NCBI RefSeq assembly: GCF_022288805.1
Contig: NZ_JAKOPM010000005.1
Coordinates: 62,001-126,000 of the forward strand
DNA length: 64,000 nt
Origin: Corynebacterium yonathiae
Lineage (GTDB): Bacteria; Actinomycetota; Actinomycetes; Mycobacteriales; Mycobacteriaceae
Direction: 5' to 3'
Below are positions 25,127 through 33,139 of the stretch, piece by piece. Under the pieces are notes generated by a model. The model saw only the letters and a list, made by a program, of their open reading frames with translations, was not told the origin of the DNA and searched no databases. Position 1 is the first letter of the stretch. Each line of letters starts with the position of its first letter. Position numbers and translations under genes: made by a program.

Positions 25127-26341
25127 ATGACCGACATCATTAACGAGCTTTCCCATGCCAGTGCCGAGGTGCAGCAGCTGCGCCGTGCACGCCAAGATGC
25201 ACAAGATAATGCGCAGCTGAGCTTTAGTGCGTTGCTTGAGCCCGCAGAGCCGGGTGAGTTCTCCTATGCGGAGCGCTATGCCGTTGCGGCTTTTACCGCC
25301 GCCATCTACCAGGCGAGCGAGGCTGCGGATTTCTACTTCGACCTCTTGGGCGACGAGGCCGATGAGGGCCTTGTCACCGCCGTGCGCGCAGCCGCCCAGC
25401 GCGGTGTGTCCACCGGTCCATACCACCAAGGTGAATTCCTAATCTTTGGCGATACCGACGCGGAAGCCGCGTTGGGCAAGCGCCTAGCCGCCGCCTTCGA
25501 CTGGGCACATCTTTTGGCCTTCCACCCCAAAGATGCCTCCCCGCAGGCCATCGGGCACCTCGATGCTGCCGGGTGGCCTGCCACCGAAATTGTCAGCTTG
25601 TCTCAGCTGGTGGCCTTTTTGTCCTTTCAGCTGCGTGTGGTCCACGGCCTGCACGTGCTTGCTGGGGAGGATTCCGCGTCTCGTCCCACGGCTGAGCGCG
25701 CCGCCGGCGTGACTAACCCGGGATGGCAGGCTACCGCGAATACACTGCAGCCCGATACCGTGCTCCCAGACCACTTTGTCAACCACTCCCTAGGCTGGAA
25801 GCCTTGGGTAGAGGCACTGGCAAAGGAAGACTTTACTGCGGAGCATACCGAAGCCCTCATCAAACCAGAGCGCATTGATTCTGAGTATTTCCGCTTACTC
25901 GCCCGCGATCCTGCAGCATTGAAGGCGCGCACGCTGACTGACCTGGACATTTTCTATAACACCGAAGGCGGCCTCTCCCGCGCGGATCGGGAGCTCGCCG
26001 CAACTGTGGCCTCGCGTTATAACGGCTGCGAGTACTGTGCCGCCGTGCACCAGGCGCGGTGCGTCCAAGAGGGCGGTGACCGCGACATCGTAGACCGCCT
26101 CTTGGACGAAGGCATCGAAGCAGACCTTGGTTCTCAGGAGTGGGACCTTATTCGTCGCGCCGCCGTGGCGCTGACCGAAACCCCCTTTGCTTTTGATGCG
26201 CAACTTTGCGCGGACCTGCGCGCAGCCGGATTCGATGATCAGTCCATCCTGGATCTGATCTACGCTTCCTCCTTCTTCAACTGGGCCAATCGCTTGATGC
26301 TCACATTGGGACAACCGGACGTCCCTAAGCGTTTCCGCTAA
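25127..26341 (+). CDS. Fused CMD-domain / AhpD-like alkylhydroperoxidase protein
   Basis: 404-aa cytoplasmic protein with two related all-helical carboxymuconolactone-decarboxylase-like halves. N-terminal part (about 1-170: FSYAERYAVAAFTAAIYQ) resembles the 'CMD domain protein, Avi_7170' group; the C-terminal part (about 210-404: FVNHSLGWKPWVEAL, then LSRADRELAATVASRYNGCEYCAAVHQAR) resembles the 'alkylhydroperoxidase, Avi_7169' group and holds the redox CxxC (YNGCEYCAAVH) characteristic of AhpD. These two are usually separate genes. Located 29 nt downstream of the importer ATPase, it probably detoxifies or processes the imported compound. Reaction unproven. Confidence 0.82.
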   Translation: MTDIINELSHASAEVQQLRRARQDAQDNAQLSFSALLEPAEPGEFSYAERYAVAAFTAAIYQASEAADFYFDLLGDEADEGLVTAVRAAAQRGVSTGPYHQGEFLIFGDTDAEAALGKRLAAAFDWAHLLAFHPKDASPQAIGHLDAAGWPATEIVSLSQLVAFLSFQLRVVHGLHVLAGEDSASRPTAERAAGVTNPGWQATANTLQPDTVLPDHFVNHSLGWKPWVEALAKEDFTAEHTEALIKPERIDSEYFRLLARDPAALKARTLTDLDIFYNTEGGLSRADRELAATVASRYNGCEYCAAVHQARCVQEGGDRDIVDRLLDEGIEADLGSQEWDLIRRAAVALTETPFAFDAQLCADLRAAGFDDQSILDLIYASSFFNWANRLMLTLGQPDVPKRFR

Positions 26342-26392
26342 CCGGCGACCGGCGCTGACTGGGGTGGCGCGGCAGCAGGGGCGAAGGATCCC

Positions 26393-26398
26393 TATGAT
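26393..26398 (+). promoter_or_regulatory. -10 box of SDR gene (leaderless)
   Basis: TATGAT ends 8 nt before ATG 26407, implying a separate leaderless promoter for the SDR gene. Confidence 0.5.
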
Positions 26399-26406
26399 GG
26401 GGCGGC

Positions 26407-27123
26407 ATGACTGATATTAAAAATGACTCCGCACCAGCACACTCGGATGACCAAGCCTTGCAGAAAGTTGCCGTTGTCACCGGCGCTACCGGCGGCATGG
26501 GCCGCGAAATTATCGCGGACTTGGCCGGTGATTATCACGTTTACGCACTGGGCCGCAGCGCAGCGGATCTGCCCGAATCGGACTCCATCACACCGGTAAC
26601 CATCGACCTAGTAGCCGGCCTAGATGAGGACATGGCGCTGCCGGAGCTGGATCGTGTAGACGTGCTTGTGCACGCCGCTGCGCAGGCCACCAAATACTCC
26701 GTAGAAGAAGCCACTCCGGAAAACTGGCGGGCGCACATGGATCTTAATGTGCACGCTCCTGCAGAGGTGACCCGCATACTGCTGCCGCAGCTGCGTAAAG
26801 CCGAGGGCACAGTGGTCTTTATTAACTCTGGTGCCGGCCGCCACAGTTATGGCGATAACGTCGTCTACGCGGCCACGAAGCACGCTTTGTATGCACTCGC
26901 AGACGGACTGCGTATCTCCGAGCCGGGGATTCGCGTATCCACCGTGGCGCCAGGCCCTACCGATACTCCGATGCTGCAGGGGCTGCAGGACTATGACCCC
27001 TCACAGGTCATTGCCCCGGCTGAGGTAGCTCGCGCCATCCGTACTGTGGTGGAGGCAGGGCCCACCACCCAACTCACGGAAATCCAGGTTAGGCCGCGAA
27101 TCGAACTATCTCTGCGCAAGTAG
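26407..27123 (+). CDS. Short-chain dehydrogenase/reductase
   Basis: 238-aa NAD(P)-dependent oxidoreductase of the classical SDR family. TGATGGMG dinucleotide motif after a short Asp/Ser-rich N-terminal extension, HAAAQATKYSVEE in place of the common NNAG, INSGAG with the catalytic Ser, and YAATK (YxxxK). The C-terminal region is short. Own leaderless promoter. Substrate unknown; not obviously part of the McbR operon, which ends at 26341. Confidence 0.85.
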   Translation: MTDIKNDSAPAHSDDQALQKVAVVTGATGGMGREIIADLAGDYHVYALGRSAADLPESDSITPVTIDLVAGLDEDMALPELDRVDVLVHAAAQATKYSVEEATPENWRAHMDLNVHAPAEVTRILLPQLRKAEGTVVFINSGAGRHSYGDNVVYAATKHALYALADGLRISEPGIRVSTVAPGPTDTPMLQGLQDYDPSQVIAPAEVARAIRTVVEAGPTTQLTEIQVRPRIELSLRK

Positions 27124-27182
27124 TAAATAGGTTTTAGTAAGGTACATCATACATTAATGGGGTTGGTTTTCGGCCTGCCCGT

Positions 27183-27188
27183 TACACT
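27183..27188 (+). promoter_or_regulatory. -10 box of GntR gene (leaderless)
   Basis: TACACT ends 8 nt before GTG 27197. Confidence 0.45.
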
Positions 27189-27196
27189 CGAGGACT

Positions 27197-27934
27197 GTGA
27201 CTTCCCAAAGCCGAAAACGGCCTGCCTATCTCCTTATTTCCGATGCCCTACGCGACAAGATCGAGCGCAATGAATTAGAACCTGGTCAGCGTTTTCCCAC
27301 CGAACGCGAGTTGGTCCGAGAATTTCAGGTTGCGCGCATGACCGTGCGCCATGCCTTAGACATTTTAGAAGTAGAAGGCCTTCTTGATCGCCGCCGTGGG
27401 CGCAACGGCGGCACCTACGTGCGTAGGGTCCCCCCTACGCTGAGCCTGACCAATAAGAACAGCATCGTCACGCAATTGCGCGAGCGCGGGCATGACACCG
27501 CCGTGCGGGTGGTTTCCATCAATAAAGCGCACGTGCCTAAGCATGTAGCAGCGATACTGGGCGTGAATGAATCCACCTTTGCATGGGAAATCAAGCGCCT
27601 CTATTCCGTCGACGGCAAGCCGGTCGTCCTCTCGCGCTATACCATCCCGGTAAATATGGCTCCTGATCTCAATCAGCACGACCTGCGCGAGCCGATTATG
27701 GACATACTGGCTGGCTATAACCTCAAGCCGGTTTTTAAACGCGAGAGTATGAGTGCCGCTACCGCGCGCACCGAAGAACAGAAACTCTTGGAGGTGAGCC
27801 GATCGCACCCGCTTCTTCGGTTCGTGCGATTGTTGAAGAATGAGACCGGCGCGGTCTTTGCTTATATCGAAGAGTCACTGCGCTCTGATATCGCCAATGT
27901 AGAAGTAGTCTTGGGCGAGGATCCCGCGCCATAA
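27197..27934 (+). CDS. GntR-family regulator, HutC/UTRA subfamily
   Basis: Transcription factor of 245 aa. N-terminal GntR winged helix (AYLLISDALRDKIERNELEPGQRFPTERELVREFQVARMTVRHALDILEVEGLLDRRRGRNGGTYV) and C-terminal UTRA ligand-binding domain (FAWEIKRLYSVDGKPVVLSRYTIP ... LLRFVRLLKNETGAVFAYIEESLRSD). HutC-type regulators respond to small metabolites such as sugar phosphates or histidine derivatives. Target genes are not evident; the adjacent SDR and pepN are candidates. GTG start fits a leaderless mRNA. Confidence 0.9.
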   Translation: MTSQSRKRPAYLLISDALRDKIERNELEPGQRFPTERELVREFQVARMTVRHALDILEVEGLLDRRRGRNGGTYVRRVPPTLSLTNKNSIVTQLRERGHDTAVRVVSINKAHVPKHVAAILGVNESTFAWEIKRLYSVDGKPVVLSRYTIPVNMAPDLNQHDLREPIMDILAGYNLKPVFKRESMSAATARTEEQKLLEVSRSHPLLRFVRLLKNETGAVFAYIEESLRSDIANVEVVLGEDPAP

Positions 27935-27972
27935 CCCGTACGAACCGAGGATGGAGGCGCGGGAAAGCTGGC

Positions 27973-30489
27973 TTAGCTAGCGTCCACCTGGCGATTGCGC
28001 AGCGCACGAGCTACGCGGTCACGCTGCTCGGTTATCGTACGGCGCAGACCACCGGGCAGGTCTTTCTCCAGGAAAGCGTCGGCGCGGTCCAAGCCCTTTT
28101 GCGTAATATCCCAGGAAGGAAAGAGACCCGTCACGGTGGTCAGAGCGACCTCGGAGGACTGGGAAGACCACACCTTTTCCGCAATATCGAAAAACTCCGT
28201 GGTGGGAAGGAACTCCTCGCCATGCGGATAGAGCAAACCTTCAAGTTTGGAGGTGAGCTCGCGGTTGGTGAGGTTGCCCGCCACGATGTCCTCCCATACC
28301 GTGCGCTTGTTTTCGGCGGTTGCTTCGGCGGCGCGGGCGCGCAGGGAGGAGTAGTAGCCGGTGGCGGAATTATCGCGCTCTAACTGCGCATTAGCGGCAG
28401 TGGGGACATCATTTATCGCCCCATCGGCGGCGAGTGCCGCCAGTGCATACCAACGCAGCCCCGCATCTTCGGAGGAGTCGAGCACGCTACGCAGGTAGTC
28501 ACTTGCGCTATCGTGCAGGCGAATCTTGGCCAGCGCCTGGGTACAGATGATGGAGCGCTGGGCGTCGGTGCTGTGGGCGCCGTCGAGGAGGGCGTCGGCA
28601 AGCAGGGTGCTCTGGGCCGCCCACTGTGGATCGGCGTAGTTCTTCAGTGCGCTGGAGGCCTGCAAAACAATGCGTTCGAGGACGGCAAGCTCGGTCTCAG
28701 CCTGCATACCGCGGGCCACTAGCTGGATGAAATCGCGGGCGCGCATAGTGCCAGCGCGGGTCATCTCCCAGGCAGTGGACCAGCACAGGGTGCGGGCCAT
28801 AGGATCGGCAAACTTATCGATATTATCCAGCAGGAATTGCAGCGAACCCGCGTCCAATTCGATAAGGCAGTAGGTCAGGTCATCGTCATTGGGCAGCAGG
28901 AAGTCGATGTCTGCTAGCTGCCGGCCGATGAGTTCTGGAATCTCGGTGGAGGCGCCGTCGATATCCATTTCGATACGGTCGGTGCGCACTACCTGACCCT
29001 CCTGCAGGTTATATAGGCCCACCGCCACGCGGTGGGTGCGTAAGGTATCGCCAGTCTGGGTGAGATAGGCATGGGTAATCGTGCCGGACTCATCCGCATT
29101 GAGCGCTATGCTCAGAGTGTTGATGCCGGAGGTCTTAAGCCACTGCTGCGCCCAGAAAGAAAGGTCGCGGCCGGAGGCTTCCGTAAGGTGTCCTAAGAGA
29201 TCATTGAAGGTGGCATTGCCCCATGCATGGGCGGCGAAGTGACGGCGCACGCCGGCTAGGAAGTTTTCGCGGCCAACATAAGCTTGGAGCTGCTTGAGTA
29301 CCGAAGCACCCTTGGCGTAGGTGATGCCATCGAAGTTTTGCTCTACGGTTTCGATATCGCTGGCATCGGTAGAAATCGGGTGGGTGGTAGGCAGCTGATC
29401 TTGCTGGTAGGCCCAGGACTTTTCTACGTTGGCAAAGGTTACCCACGCGGTATCGTATTCGGTTTCTTCCGCCTGAGAAATGGCCGCAGACCAAGTGGCG
29501 AAGGACTCATTGAGCCACAAATCGTCCCACCACTGCATGGTGACGAGATCGCCGAACCACATATGGGCCAATTCGTGCAAAATAGTATCGGCACGGCGCT
29601 CATACTTATAGTGCGTGGCCTGGGAGGTAAAGACGTATTCATCGCGGATGGTGACGCACCCGGCATTTTCCATCGCACCCGCGTTGAACTCCGGCACGAA
29701 AATCTGGTCATACTTGCCAAAGGGGTAGGGGAAGCCGAAGTTGCGGTGATAGAAATCAAAGCCCTGCTTGGTCTCTGTAAACAAGCGCTCAGCATCCAGA
29801 GCATGGGCGAGCGAAGCGCGGCAGTAAATGCCGAGTGGTACCTCGAGTTTTTGGGCCGGCTTGCCCTCGGGATGTGCGGTCAGCTCGCCACGCCAGGTAT
29901 CGGTGACCTCGTGGTAAGGGCCGGCGCACAGGGCTACCAGGTAGGTAGACAGCGGGTAGTCGATATCCGTGCTGGCTACGTCTCCTTCCCAGCTCACTGG
30001 GCCGTTGCTAATGACGGTCCAGTCCTCCGGAGCCTTGAAATGCAGCGCGTAGGTGGCCTTCATATCCGGCTGGTCAAAACAGGCGAAAACCCGCTTGGCA
30101 TCGGCGGTTTCAAATTGGGTATAGAGGTAGACCTTGTCATCGGCGGGGTCGATAAAGCGGTGCAGGCCCTCACCGGTGCGGGAATACGGGATCTTCGCGG
30201 TGACTTCTAGCGTGTAGTCAGCTACTTGGAGGCCGGAGAGTGGAATGCCGTAGGTGGGGTTATAGGAATCCGTAGGCAGCGGATTGCCGTTGAGGCGAAC
30301 CTCATGGACTTCCTCGGCGCGCAGATCAATGAAGGTCGCTCCGATTTCCCGGGACTTAAACTCCACCTTCGTAGTGGACAGGAAGTGGGTATCGGAATAC
30401 TTGAGGTCTAAAGTGACATCATAATGGTCCACCTCAATCATCTGGGAGCGTTTTTGTGCTTCCTCGCGGGTGAGGTTTACGGAGGTCAT
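27973..30489 (-). CDS. pepN: Aminopeptidase N
   Basis: Cytoplasmic M1 zinc metallopeptidase that removes N-terminal residues from peptides, 838 aa. GAMENAGC exopeptidase motif at residues 271-278, zinc site HELAH at 305-309 with the third ligand E328 in NESFATW, and an ERAP1-like C-terminal helical domain. Order pepN then a divergent DsbA-like nitroreductase then rpiB equals Rv2467-Rv2466c-Rv2465c. Start ATG 30489 gives the expected N-terminus MTSVNLTREEAQ. Confidence 0.95.
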   Translation of the reverse strand: MTSVNLTREEAQKRSQMIEVDHYDVTLDLKYSDTHFLSTTKVEFKSREIGATFIDLRAEEVHEVRLNGNPLPTDSYNPTYGIPLSGLQVADYTLEVTAKIPYSRTGEGLHRFIDPADDKVYLYTQFETADAKRVFACFDQPDMKATYALHFKAPEDWTVISNGPVSWEGDVASTDIDYPLSTYLVALCAGPYHEVTDTWRGELTAHPEGKPAQKLEVPLGIYCRASLAHALDAERLFTETKQGFDFYHRNFGFPYPFGKYDQIFVPEFNAGAMENAGCVTIRDEYVFTSQATHYKYERRADTILHELAHMWFGDLVTMQWWDDLWLNESFATWSAAISQAEETEYDTAWVTFANVEKSWAYQQDQLPTTHPISTDASDIETVEQNFDGITYAKGASVLKQLQAYVGRENFLAGVRRHFAAHAWGNATFNDLLGHLTEASGRDLSFWAQQWLKTSGINTLSIALNADESGTITHAYLTQTGDTLRTHRVAVGLYNLQEGQVVRTDRIEMDIDGASTEIPELIGRQLADIDFLLPNDDDLTYCLIELDAGSLQFLLDNIDKFADPMARTLCWSTAWEMTRAGTMRARDFIQLVARGMQAETELAVLERIVLQASSALKNYADPQWAAQSTLLADALLDGAHSTDAQRSIICTQALAKIRLHDSASDYLRSVLDSSEDAGLRWYALAALAADGAINDVPTAANAQLERDNSATGYYSSLRARAAEATAENKRTVWEDIVAGNLTNRELTSKLEGLLYPHGEEFLPTTEFFDIAEKVWSSQSSEVALTTVTGLFPSWDITQKGLDRADAFLEKDLPGGLRRTITEQRDRVARALRNRQVDAS

Positions 30490-30587
30490 AGCCTATATTC
30501 TCCTTCGGTTCCGAAAATAGTTCTGCATCTACAGTAGTCGCGCGCCTAGGCTGGTGGGGCAAACTTTTATCAATCAAAGGAGTAATC

Positions 30588-31211
30588 ATGGCTGACGCAG
30601 TAAAGTTCTGGTTCGACGTATCTTGCCCCTTCGCTTGGGCCACCTCGCGGTGGATCAAGGAAGTAGAAAAGGTTCGCGATATTGAGGTCGAGTTCGAGCC
30701 GATGTCCCTGTCCGTGCTGAACGATGGCCGTGATCTAGACGCCACTTACATGGATATGATGAAGGCTAACTGGGGCCCGGCACGTGTCTTTGCCAAGGTT
30801 AAGGCCGAGCGTCCAGAGAAGGTAGACGAGCTGTACACCGCGATGGGCACCCTGGTCCACACCAAGGGCAACGGCGGGCGCACCGGATTTGGCGCTTATG
30901 ATGACATCATCGCGCAGGCTCTGGCTGAGGTAGAACTTCCGGCCGAGTTCGCCGAGGTAGCCAATACCGAAGAGTATGACGAGAAGCTGCGCGAGTACCA
31001 CCACAACGGGATTTCTTCCGTGGGGGATGAGGTAGGCACCCCGGTTATCAAGCTAGGCGAGACCGCTTTCTTCGGCCCGGTGATTACCCGCATTCCTACC
31101 GGGGAAGAAGCAGGCGAGCTTTTCGACGCCTCCTTGCGCCTTGCCCAGTACCCCTACTTCTTCGAACTCAAGCGCTCCCGCACCGAGATGCCGCAGGTGG
31201 AGGAGAACTAA
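30588..31211 (+). CDS. DsbA-fold protein, Rv2466c-like mycothiol-dependent nitroreductase, with altered active site
   Basis: 207-aa thioredoxin/DsbA-like protein closely resembling M. tuberculosis Rv2466c, a mycothiol-dependent oxidoreductase that activates nitro prodrugs. Shared segments: VRDIEVEFEPMSLSVLN, NWGPARV, and VGTPVIKLGETAFFGPVITRIP containing the cis-Pro region. The key difference is the active site: Rv2466c has CPWC (from memory) while this protein has CPFA (SCPFAWATSRW), so the resolving cysteine is absent and it would act as a monothiol enzyme using mycothiol. AAAGGAG is a strong RBS. Convergent with and overlapping the next gene by four bases. Confidence 0.88.
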   Translation: MADAVKFWFDVSCPFAWATSRWIKEVEKVRDIEVEFEPMSLSVLNDGRDLDATYMDMMKANWGPARVFAKVKAERPEKVDELYTAMGTLVHTKGNGGRTGFGAYDDIIAQALAEVELPAEFAEVANTEEYDEKLREYHHNGISSVGDEVGTPVIKLGETAFFGPVITRIPTGEEAGELFDASLRLAQYPYFFELKRSRTEMPQVEEN

Positions 31212-31612
31212 GCGCTCTTTTCCCGTCGGCGCAGCTGAATTGCGGCGCCGACGCACAGCGCGATGGTCAGCGGGGTCAAGATTAAGGCCGGCAGACCTGC
31301 GATATTGATGGAGGGAAGTTCCATACCGGCCTCAAAGTTGTCCCACGCCACAACCGCCCAGGATGCCCATGAGGCGCCGGCGAGAAGCGCGATAATGCCG
31401 GCCGCAACGGCGCCCCCGTTGGCCCGCGGATTTCCACGTACCTTTTGCGCAATCCACCAAACACCCAAGCTCACGTGGGCCAATGTCGCAAGGGTGCTGT
31501 TAATAAGCGGCAGGAGGAAGCCTCCGCCTCCGGAAACCTGAACGCCGAGCAAGATGATGCATGCTAGAACGGCCCCGCCGTATAGCGTGAGGACCGGTTT
31601 GGTTATAGGCAT
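31208..31612 (-). CDS. Small membrane protein of unknown function
   Basis: 134 aa with four predicted TM helices (LTLYGGAVLACIILLGVQV, INSTLATLAHVSLGVWWIA, GIIALLAGASWASWAVVAW, ALILTPLTIALCVGAAIQL) and a basic RRREK tail. No catalytic motif recognised. The RBS candidate AAAGGAGG lies 6-7 nt before ATG 31612. Overlaps the convergent nitroreductase gene by four bases. Confidence 0.75.
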   Translation of the reverse strand: MPITKPVLTLYGGAVLACIILLGVQVSGGGGFLLPLINSTLATLAHVSLGVWWIAQKVRGNPRANGGAVAAGIIALLAGASWASWAVVAWDNFEAGMELPSINIAGLPALILTPLTIALCVGAAIQLRRREKSA

Positions 31613-31715
31613 GGCTTTCCTCCTTTATAGTGATAGCGACCGGCCGCGAGCCTATCAGGAATTTGTAATGCGAGACAGGGTGGGCGCTAAGCCTCCTTAA
31701 GGCGGGCCGGGCCGG

Positions 31716-31721
31716 TAGGAT
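31716..31721 (+). promoter_or_regulatory. -10 box of rpiB (leaderless)
   Basis: TAGGAT ends 7 nt before ATG 31729. Confidence 0.5.
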
Positions 31722-31728
31722 GTGGGCC

Positions 31729-32202
31729 ATGCGCGTATATCTAGGAGCAGACCACGCAGGTTTCGAAACCAAGAACCTGATCGCTGAACACCTCACCAAA
31801 CAGGGCCACGAAGTCATTGACTGCGGCGCCCATACCTATGATGCTGATGACGATTACCCGGCATTTTGCATCGAAGCGGCACAACGCACCGTCAATGATC
31901 CAGGCTCTTTGGGCATTGTGCTTGGCGGCTCCGGCAATGGCGAGCAGATTGCCGCCAATAAGGTCAAGGGTGCCCGCTGTGCACTGGCTTGGTCCACCGA
32001 GACCGCCCGCCTTGCCCGCGAGCACAACAACGCCCAGCTTATCGGTATCGGTGGCCGCATGCACACCGAGGAGCAAGCCTTGGAAATCGTCGATGCCTTC
32101 CTGGACCAAGAATGGTCCCGCGCGGAACGCCACCAGCGCCGCATCGACATCTTGGCAGAATATGAGCGCACCGGCATCGCCCCCGAGCTGCCGGAAGCTT
32201 AA
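31729..32202 (+). CDS. rpiB: Ribose-5-phosphate isomerase B
   Basis: Cytoplasmic isomerase interconverting ribose 5-phosphate and ribulose 5-phosphate in the pentose phosphate pathway, 157 aa. RpiB/LacAB signature: MRVYLGADHAGFETKN at the N-terminus, GGSGNGEQIAANKVKGARC around the active site and AREHNNAQLIGIGGRM. The actinobacterial type replaces the active-site Cys by a Ser/Glu arrangement, consistent with GGSGNGE here. ATG 31729 matches the family start and a leaderless promoter; ATG 31720 overlaps the -10 box. Confidence 0.94.
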   Translation: MRVYLGADHAGFETKNLIAEHLTKQGHEVIDCGAHTYDADDDYPAFCIEAAQRTVNDPGSLGIVLGGSGNGEQIAANKVKGARCALAWSTETARLAREHNNAQLIGIGGRMHTEEQALEIVDAFLDQEWSRAERHQRRIDILAEYERTGIAPELPEA

Positions 32203-32214
32203 GCCACATAGAAT

Positions 32215-32253
32215 AAACGCCGCGGAACCTCCTTTGGTCCACGGCGTTTCTTT
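32215..32253. terminator. Terminator between rpiB and aldo/keto reductase genes
   Basis: Stem AAACGCCG / CGGCGTTT with an imperfect inner helix, followed on the plus strand by CTTTG; between convergent genes. Confidence 0.6.
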
Positions 32254-32287
32254 GTGTGCTTCGGCCGGCTCAGCCGGGGTTTAAGGT

Positions 32288-33121
32288 TTAGGCGTCATTC
32301 ATGTCATTCGGGTGCGGACCGCCGCGGCCCTCTTCGCCCTCATCCAAGGCAGTGATGGCAGCCATCTCATCCTCGCTGAGTTCAAAGCCGTAGACATCGA
32401 AATTCTCCGCGATGCGCGATGGTGTGGCGGACTTAGGGAAGAGGATTACTCCATTTTGTAGATGCCAGCGGATAATGACCTGCGCTGAGCTGACATTGTG
32501 TGCAGCAGCAGCCTCGGTGACCTCGGGTGCCTCCAAGATATCGCTTTTGCCCTGGCCCAGCGGACCCCATGCCTCAATGGCTATGGTGTGGGCGCGGAAG
32601 GCATCCAGCTCCCGCCAGCGCTGCAGGTAAGGGTGAAGTTCGACCTGATTGACCGCCGGCTTGACGTCGGTCTTAAGTTCCAACTGCTCTAGGTGCTCCA
32701 ACTCGAAGTTGGAGACGCCGATGGACTTTGCCTTGCCCTGCTTTTGTAGCTCGATAAGCTGCTGCCAAGCCTCGACATACGTACCCTTTGCCGGGGTCGG
32801 CCAGTGGATGAGGTAGAGGTCTACATAATCCAACCCCAGTTTTTCCAAGGATTCTTCGAGCGCCGCGGCGGCATCAGTCTGGCGGTCATTCCATAGCTTG
32901 GTGGTGACAAAAAGCTCTTCGCGGGGAATGCCGGACTTGGCAATAGCCCGGCCCACGCCTTCTTCGTTGCCGTAGATGGCGGCGGTATCGATGTGGCGAT
33001 AGCCCACGCGCAGGGCTTCAGCTACCAGTTCCTCGGTCTTGTCTGGGTCCATCTGAAATACGCCGAAGCCCAGCTGTGGGATGGTATTGCCGTCATTAAG
33101 GGTGATGTTAGGTACGCTCAT
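32288..33121 (-). CDS. Aldo/keto reductase, 2,5-diketo-D-gluconate reductase type (AKR5)
   Basis: 277-aa NADPH-dependent (alpha/beta)8-barrel reductase acting on aldehydes and ketones in the cytoplasm. Catalytic tetrad residues sit in GYRHIDTAAIYGNEEGVG (Asp, Tyr), LFVTTKLWND (Lys) and YLIHWPTP (His). PKSATPSRIAENFDVYGFELSEDEM near the C-terminus is the NADPH-binding signature. Physiological substrate uncertain; relatives reduce methylglyoxal and 2,5-diketogluconate. The gene upstream on the same strand (18 nt away) is a degenerate sulfatase-like protein, possibly co-transcribed. Confidence 0.92.
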   Translation of the reverse strand: MSVPNITLNDGNTIPQLGFGVFQMDPDKTEELVAEALRVGYRHIDTAAIYGNEEGVGRAIAKSGIPREELFVTTKLWNDRQTDAAAALEESLEKLGLDYVDLYLIHWPTPAKGTYVEAWQQLIELQKQGKAKSIGVSNFELEHLEQLELKTDVKPAVNQVELHPYLQRWRELDAFRAHTIAIEAWGPLGQGKSDILEAPEVTEAAAAHNVSSAQVIIRWHLQNGVILFPKSATPSRIAENFDVYGFELSEDEMAAITALDEGEEGRGGPHPNDMNDA

Positions 33122-33139
33122 GCGCCCCAGACTACCTAT

